10,014 nucleotides of DNA from NCBI GenBank assembly GCA_023457475.1, contig JAEWLO010000065.1, positions 1 through 10,014 on the forward strand. The letters are read 5' to 3'. Position numbers and translations under genes: made by a program. Positions 7,510-10,014 of the stretch are shown here, one piece after another; the stretch's first letter is position 1; every line of letters starts with the position of its first letter. The notes under the pieces are model-generated. The model was not told the origin of the DNA. It saw only the letters and a list, made by a program, of their open reading frames with translations, and did not search any database. The DNA is from Pseudomonadota bacterium (GTDB lineage Bacteria; Pseudomonadota; Gammaproteobacteria; Xanthomonadales; Xanthomonadaceae).

Positions 7510-8487
7510 ATGGCCAGGGTGCTGGTGGTGGGATCGGATCTGCAGGGGGAACATGCGCTGCTGCAACGCCTGCGCGTTGCGACGTCGTTGCCGGCCGGGG
7601 CGGTGCGGACCTGTCGTGATCTCGACGAGTGCGACCTGCTGGTGATCAAGGACACGCCCGCACTGCGCAACGCCGCGCTGCGCATGGTGCGTGAGCGGCC
7701 GCGCATCCAGTTCTGGGTGGAAGACCCGCAGGGCCGGCTGCGCAAGGGCGATACGGACGACGCGCCGGTACTGGATGACCCGGCCATCGAGCAGGCCCTG
7801 CGGCAGATGGGCGACCGGGAGGTTGCCAACCACGCCGCCGCGATCATCGACGAGCCCTGCACCGCCCGCGGGGCAAAGGCCATCACCCGCGCCTTGCGTG
7901 AAAGCCTCAACGCGCGGCAGGGACACGCAGTGCTTACGCTCGAAGGGGTACCGCAGGTTCTGCTCGATTTCGTGCAGGACCAGATGGTGGTGCCGGCCGG
8001 CGTGAACGCCGAGCGCCTGGCCCAGGACCTGGCCGATGCCTTCGACGTGCTGGCATTGCATGGCATCAGTGAGCGGCGTTTCCAGCAGCTGGTCGGCGAG
8101 CGCCCGCGCCAGCCGCTGCGGCCGCTGCTCTGGCAGTGGGGGCAGCGCCCCGAGCACTGGCAGGACCTGGACGCCCGCCTGCAGCGCCACGCGCGCGTGC
8201 GCCTGCTGCGCTGGCCGGACTTCCGCGTACTCGGCCGCCAGCACGACAGCTTCCGGCTGTGCTCGCTGCTGCTCAAACGGGCCTGCAGCGTGGACGAGTG
8301 CGCCGCACTGCTCGACGTCTCCGGCGACGCCGTACGCAGCTTCGTGCATCCGGCCTATCTGTGCGGCTACGCGGCGCTGGAGCCGGTACCGGCAGTGGCC
8401 TCGTCATGGCGCGCGCCCACCGCGGCGGGAGGCGGCACGCTGCTGGCCCGCATGTGGCGCAGTGTGCGCCAGCGCGGCGGGGCCTGA
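7510..8487 (+). CDS. Unrecognised 325-residue protein, first gene of GTPase/Roadblock cluster
   Basis: I do not recognise this protein. Residues 1-75 read like an alpha/beta (Rossmann or degenerate receiver) fold: strand MARVLVVGSD, helix, then CDLLVIKDTP, then IQFWVEDPQG. It lacks the acidic pair after strand 1 that a working receiver needs, although D48 sits where a phospho-Asp might. Residues 120-195 are helical. Residues about 228-292 (VRLLRWPDFRVLG, then SFRLCSLLLKRACSVDECAALLDVSGDAVRSFV) look like a winged-helix or PATAN-like segment. They loosely recall the CSVxExAxxLxxxxxxVRxxL pattern of actinobacterial CvnC (DUF742) proteins. The end (301-325) is basic and Gly-rich. There is no signal peptide or membrane helix. 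The GTPase ATG follows after 2 bases, so co-translation is likely. A role as effector or regulator of the GTPase is inferred from linkage only. AAGGGGA upstream supports the start. Confidence 0.85.
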   Translation: MARVLVVGSDLQGEHALLQRLRVATSLPAGAVRTCRDLDECDLLVIKDTPALRNAALRMVRERPRIQFWVEDPQGRLRKGDTDDAPVLDDPAIEQALRQMGDREVANHAAAIIDEPCTARGAKAITRALRESLNARQGHAVLTLEGVPQVLLDFVQDQMVVPAGVNAERLAQDLADAFDVLALHGISERRFQQLVGERPRQPLRPLLWQWGQRPEHWQDLDARLQRHARVRLLRWPDFRVLGRQHDSFRLCSLLLKRACSVDECAALLDVSGDAVRSFVHPAYLCGYAALEPVPAVASSWRAPTAAGGGTLLARMWRSVRQRGGA

Positions 8488-8489
8488 GC

Positions 8490-9038
8490 ATGCGGGAACA
8501 TAAAGTCGTGGTACTGGGCACGATGGGCTGCGGAAAATCCACGCTGGTGCGCGCCATCGCGGCCGGAGCCGTGGTCGATACCGACGTGCCCAACAGCGAT
8601 CGGCAGGGGGCCGACAAGGCCTCCACCACCGTCGCCATGGACTACGCCGACATCGACCTGCCGAACGGGGACCGGCTGCGCCTGTATGGCACGCCGGGGC
8701 AGCAGCGCTTCGATTTTCTCTGGCCGATCCTGCTGCAGGGCGCAAGCGGCGTCGTCCTCCTGCTCGATGCCACCCGCACCGCTGCCGTGGAAGAGCTCGA
8801 TGCCTATCTGGCGGTGCTGCGGCAGCACGCGGCCGCCGTGCCGGCCGTGGTTGGCATCACCCGTCTCGACCTCGCCCCGCACTTCGACCTGGACGCCTGC
8901 GCCGCCCTGGCCGGGGGAGGCCCGCAGGTGCTGCCGGTGGTGCCGGTGGACGCACGCGACCGGGAACAGGGGCTGTGCCTGATGGATGTACTGATGAGTG
9001 AACTGGAAACCGGCGACCTGGTGCTGGCCCATGGCTGA
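8490..9038 (+). CDS. MglA/CvnD-like small Ras-family GTPase with divergent G3 and G4 motifs
   Basis: This 182-residue P-loop GTPase is of the prokaryotic MglA/CvnD (COG2229-like) type, a cytosolic switch normally controlled by Roadblock proteins. The P-loop is GTMGCGKST at 10-18. Switch I is around STTVAMDYADIDL (45-57), with T46/T47 as the Mg-binding threonine candidate. The G3 region is LYGTPGQQRFDF (65-76): Ras D-x-x-G becomes G67-T-P-G70, with Q71 at the Ras Gln61 position, as I recall for Streptomyces CvnD. Strand VVLLLDATR follows (88-96). G4 is T-R-L-D (124-127) rather than N-K-x-D, and the G5 equivalent is near PVDAR (152-156). No lipidation signal or membrane helix is seen. The start at ATG 8490 puts the P-loop at the normal depth; the reading frame upstream is only an overlap with the preceding gene. 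Its 3' end overlaps the next gene by 8 bp. GTP specificity is inferred, because G4 is altered. Confidence 0.9.
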   Translation: MREHKVVVLGTMGCGKSTLVRAIAAGAVVDTDVPNSDRQGADKASTTVAMDYADIDLPNGDRLRLYGTPGQQRFDFLWPILLQGASGVVLLLDATRTAAVEELDAYLAVLRQHAAAVPAVVGITRLDLAPHFDLDACAALAGGGPQVLPVVPVDARDREQGLCLMDVLMSELETGDLVLAHG

Positions 9039-9465
9039 CGGACACGACCCGCGCCGCCTTGATCCGCTGCTGCGCGAGCGACTGGCGCAGCACCTGACGC
9101 GGTTTGCCGGGGACATCAACGGCGTGCGCAGCGTGGTGCTCGCCACCGTGGACGGCTTCGCGATGGTGCCGGCGGCGGGCAGCCACGGCAACGGTGAGCG
9201 TCTCGCGGCCATGACCAGCGCGATGCTGGCGCTGGCCGCGGCGGTCGGCCGCGAGCTGGCCATGGGCGAGCTGGAAACCCTGATGCTGGAAGCGGGCGAG
9301 GGCAAGGTGCTGATGCTGGCGCTGCCCTGTACGCCTGTTCCGCTGTTGCTGATGACCGCATGCGACAGCCGCTGCGTGATCGGCAACGTGCTGTGGAACG
9401 CAAGAAAAGCCGGCCGCGACATCATGGCCGAACTCAGCGGACCACGAGCCGGTCCGCAGGGATAA
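9031..9465 (+). CDS. Roadblock/LC7-domain protein, MglB/CvnB-like (144 residues)
   Basis: This is a predicted partner or activator of the GTPase encoded immediately upstream. The Roadblock/LC7 alpha-beta-alpha fold runs from about residue 11 to 133. It comprises helix LLRERLAQHLTRF, strand GVRSVVLATVDGFAMVPA (the VxxxDGxxxA hallmark of MglB/CvnB proteins), the long helix LAAMTSAMLALAAAVGRELAM, strands ETLMLEAGEGKVLMLALP and LLLMTACDS, and a final helix CVIGNVLWNARKAGRDIM. The ATG at 9031 lies inside the GTPase gene, overlapping its stop by 8 bp, so translation is probably coupled. The Shine-Dalgarno sequence is weak, as often with overlapping genes. It is clearly different in sequence from the Roadblock protein encoded just downstream. 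GAP activity is known for MglB toward MglA; for this protein it is inference. Confidence 0.88.
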   Translation: MADGHDPRRLDPLLRERLAQHLTRFAGDINGVRSVVLATVDGFAMVPAAGSHGNGERLAAMTSAMLALAAAVGRELAMGELETLMLEAGEGKVLMLALPCTPVPLLLMTACDSRCVIGNVLWNARKAGRDIMAELSGPRAGPQG

Positions 9466-9480
9466 CCGGGGCTCGACAAC

Positions 9481-9488
9481 GAGAGGGG
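9481..9488 (+). promoter_or_regulatory. Ribosome binding site supporting a GTG start for the second Roadblock gene
   Basis: GAGAGGGG ends six bases before GTG 9495. This makes the GTG the best start, since the first in-frame ATG (9528) would cut into the first helix and has no comparable site. Confidence 0.7.
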
Positions 9489-9494
9489 TGTACT

Positions 9495-9854
9495 GTGGCA
9501 GGACTCAACGATACCTTGGCCGCGCTGATGACCATCGACGGCGCGCAGGCCGTGGCGCTGGTGGACTATGAGAGCGGCATGCTGCTTGGCGAAGCCGGCA
9601 GCGGCATGGACATGGAAGTGGCGGCGGCGGGCAACACCGAGGTGATCCGCGCCAAGATGAAGACCGCCAAGGCGCTCCAGCTCAACGACGCCATCGAGGA
9701 CATGCTGATCACGCTGGGCAAGGCGTACCACATCATGCGCCCGGTCGCGAAGAAGGAAGGGCTGTTCCTGTACCTGGTGCTGGACCGGAGCAAGTCCAAT
9801 CTGGCATTGGCCCGGCGCAAGGTGCAGGACGTGGAGGCCGAGCTGGCCCTCTGA
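9495..9854 (+). CDS. Roadblock/LC7-domain protein, second type (119 residues)
   Basis: This is a short Roadblock/LC7 protein starting at GTG. The N-terminal helix AGLNDTLAALMTIDG leads into strand AQAVALVDYESGMLLGEAG, where D-Y-E-S-G-M replaces the D-G turn of the upstream paralogue. The central helix is EVAAAGNTEVIRAKMKTAKAL (residues about 36-56), followed by strands IEDMLITLGKAYHIMRPV and GLFLYLVLDRS, and a C-terminal helix NLALARRKVQDVEAELAL. Proteins of this compact type are common in proteobacteria as single-domain homodimers; that is family recollection. It begins 29 bp after the first Roadblock gene and closes the four-gene cluster. It may pair with the 144-residue Roadblock protein or bind the GTPase by itself. 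The two share fold but little sequence, so they are unlikely to be a recent duplication. Confidence 0.9.
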   Translation: MAGLNDTLAALMTIDGAQAVALVDYESGMLLGEAGSGMDMEVAAAGNTEVIRAKMKTAKALQLNDAIEDMLITLGKAYHIMRPVAKKEGLFLYLVLDRSKSNLALARRKVQDVEAELAL

Positions 9855-9876
9855 TCGTCGGGCGACGCGGTGCGGT

Positions 9877-9898
9877 GTAGCGCCGGGCTTTGCCCGGC
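9877..9898 (+). repeat. SMAG-like GTAG hairpin repeat
   Basis: GTAG (9877-9880) is followed by a perfect 7-bp stem, GCCGGGC at 9882-9888 with GCCCGGC at 9892-9898, around a TTT loop. The architecture equals the element at 1550-1575. It lies 23 bp after the last Roadblock stop codon and might act as a transcript 3'-end structure, though no T-run follows. Confidence 0.7.
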
Positions 9899-9946
9899 CG
9901 GTCGTTCAACCGGGTATGGTGTCGGCAGGTCCCCGTGCGTGCCCTC

Positions 9947-10014
9947 ATGAGCCCTCCCGCCCCCGCCCTGGCCGCGCTGATCCGCGACGGATTCGAGGCC
10001 TACCACGCGCGCTT
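9947..10014 (+). CDS. aceK: Probable isocitrate dehydrogenase kinase/phosphatase, N-terminal fragment
   Basis: Only 22 complete codons are visible before the window ends (MSPPAPALAALIRDGF, then EAYHAR). The pattern A-x-x-I-x-x-G-F-x-x-Y-x-x-x-F closely resembles the start of AceK proteins. AceK is the bifunctional kinase/phosphatase that inactivates and reactivates isocitrate dehydrogenase and so diverts isocitrate into the glyoxylate shunt. An in-frame GTG at 9935 has a better-placed ribosome binding site (GGCAGGT, 9924-9930) than the ATG at 9947, so the true start may be four codons earlier. The call rests on a very short stretch and on the presence of an isocitrate dehydrogenase gene 2.7 kb upstream. 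Other helical proteins could begin similarly. Confidence 0.6.
   Translation, partial: MSPPAPALAALIRDGFEAYHAR

Noticed and set aside
8136..8489. Extension of the GTPase frame back to 8136
   Set aside because: It would overlap the upstream gene by about 350 bp and put the P-loop at residue 128. The ATG at 8490, directly after the upstream stop, gives the normal domain position.
8490..9854. Calling the GTPase and Roadblock genes mglA and mglB outright
   Set aside because: The G3 and G4 motifs, the two unlike Roadblock proteins and the unknown lead gene differ from the myxobacterial system, so the names would imply a function not shown.

Overview
The window looks like chromosomal DNA from a high-GC member of the Xanthomonadaceae, most likely Stenotrophomonas or a close relative. 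Reasons: strongly GC-biased third codon positions; a 743-residue monomeric isocitrate dehydrogenase; an MdtA-type efflux operon; and two small intergenic hairpins that begin with GTAG and fit the SMAG repeat family described from Stenotrophomonas maltophilia. The assignment rests on remembered family features, not on a database search. No tRNA, rRNA, insertion sequence, CRISPR array or prophage is visible.

Layout. Positions 1-1334 (minus strand) hold the first 31 codons of an RND efflux pump permease and its complete periplasmic adaptor, coupled through a TGATG stop/start overlap. An intergenic stretch with a SMAG-like hairpin separates them from a divergent, secreted M20-family amidohydrolase (1596-2912). 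That gene converges on queF (3018-3836, minus), the last enzyme of preQ1 synthesis, with a hairpin between the two. queF has a good -10 hexamer so close to its ATG that its mRNA may be leaderless. Next come a short LysM protein with a duplicated N-terminal segment (3979-4275) and a small lipoprotein (4314-4811), probably co-transcribed and ended by a strong intrinsic terminator. The monomeric NADP-dependent isocitrate dehydrogenase (4980-7211) follows with its own candidate promoter and a UUCG-loop terminator.

The most interesting part is 7510-9854, a tight four-gene cluster: an unrecognised 325-residue protein, a small MglA/CvnD-like GTPase with unusual nucleotide-binding motifs, and two different Roadblock/LC7 proteins. 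The gene set recalls the actinobacterial 'conservons' (CvnA-D) and the myxobacterial MglA/MglB polarity switch, but there is no sensor kinase and an unknown protein takes first place. A perfect TGTGA-N4-TCACA inverted repeat lies directly before the first gene's ribosome binding site. After a second SMAG-like hairpin, the window ends in the first codons of what looks like aceK, isocitrate dehydrogenase kinase/phosphatase. The GTPase module therefore sits between the gene for isocitrate dehydrogenase and the likely gene for its regulator.

How the genes work together. The efflux genes form one transport machine. The isocitrate dehydrogenase and the putative AceK both belong to the isocitrate branch point between the TCA cycle and the glyoxylate shunt. 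The GTPase and Roadblock proteins probably form one signalling switch whose output cannot be read from this window. The other genes look like independent housekeeping functions.
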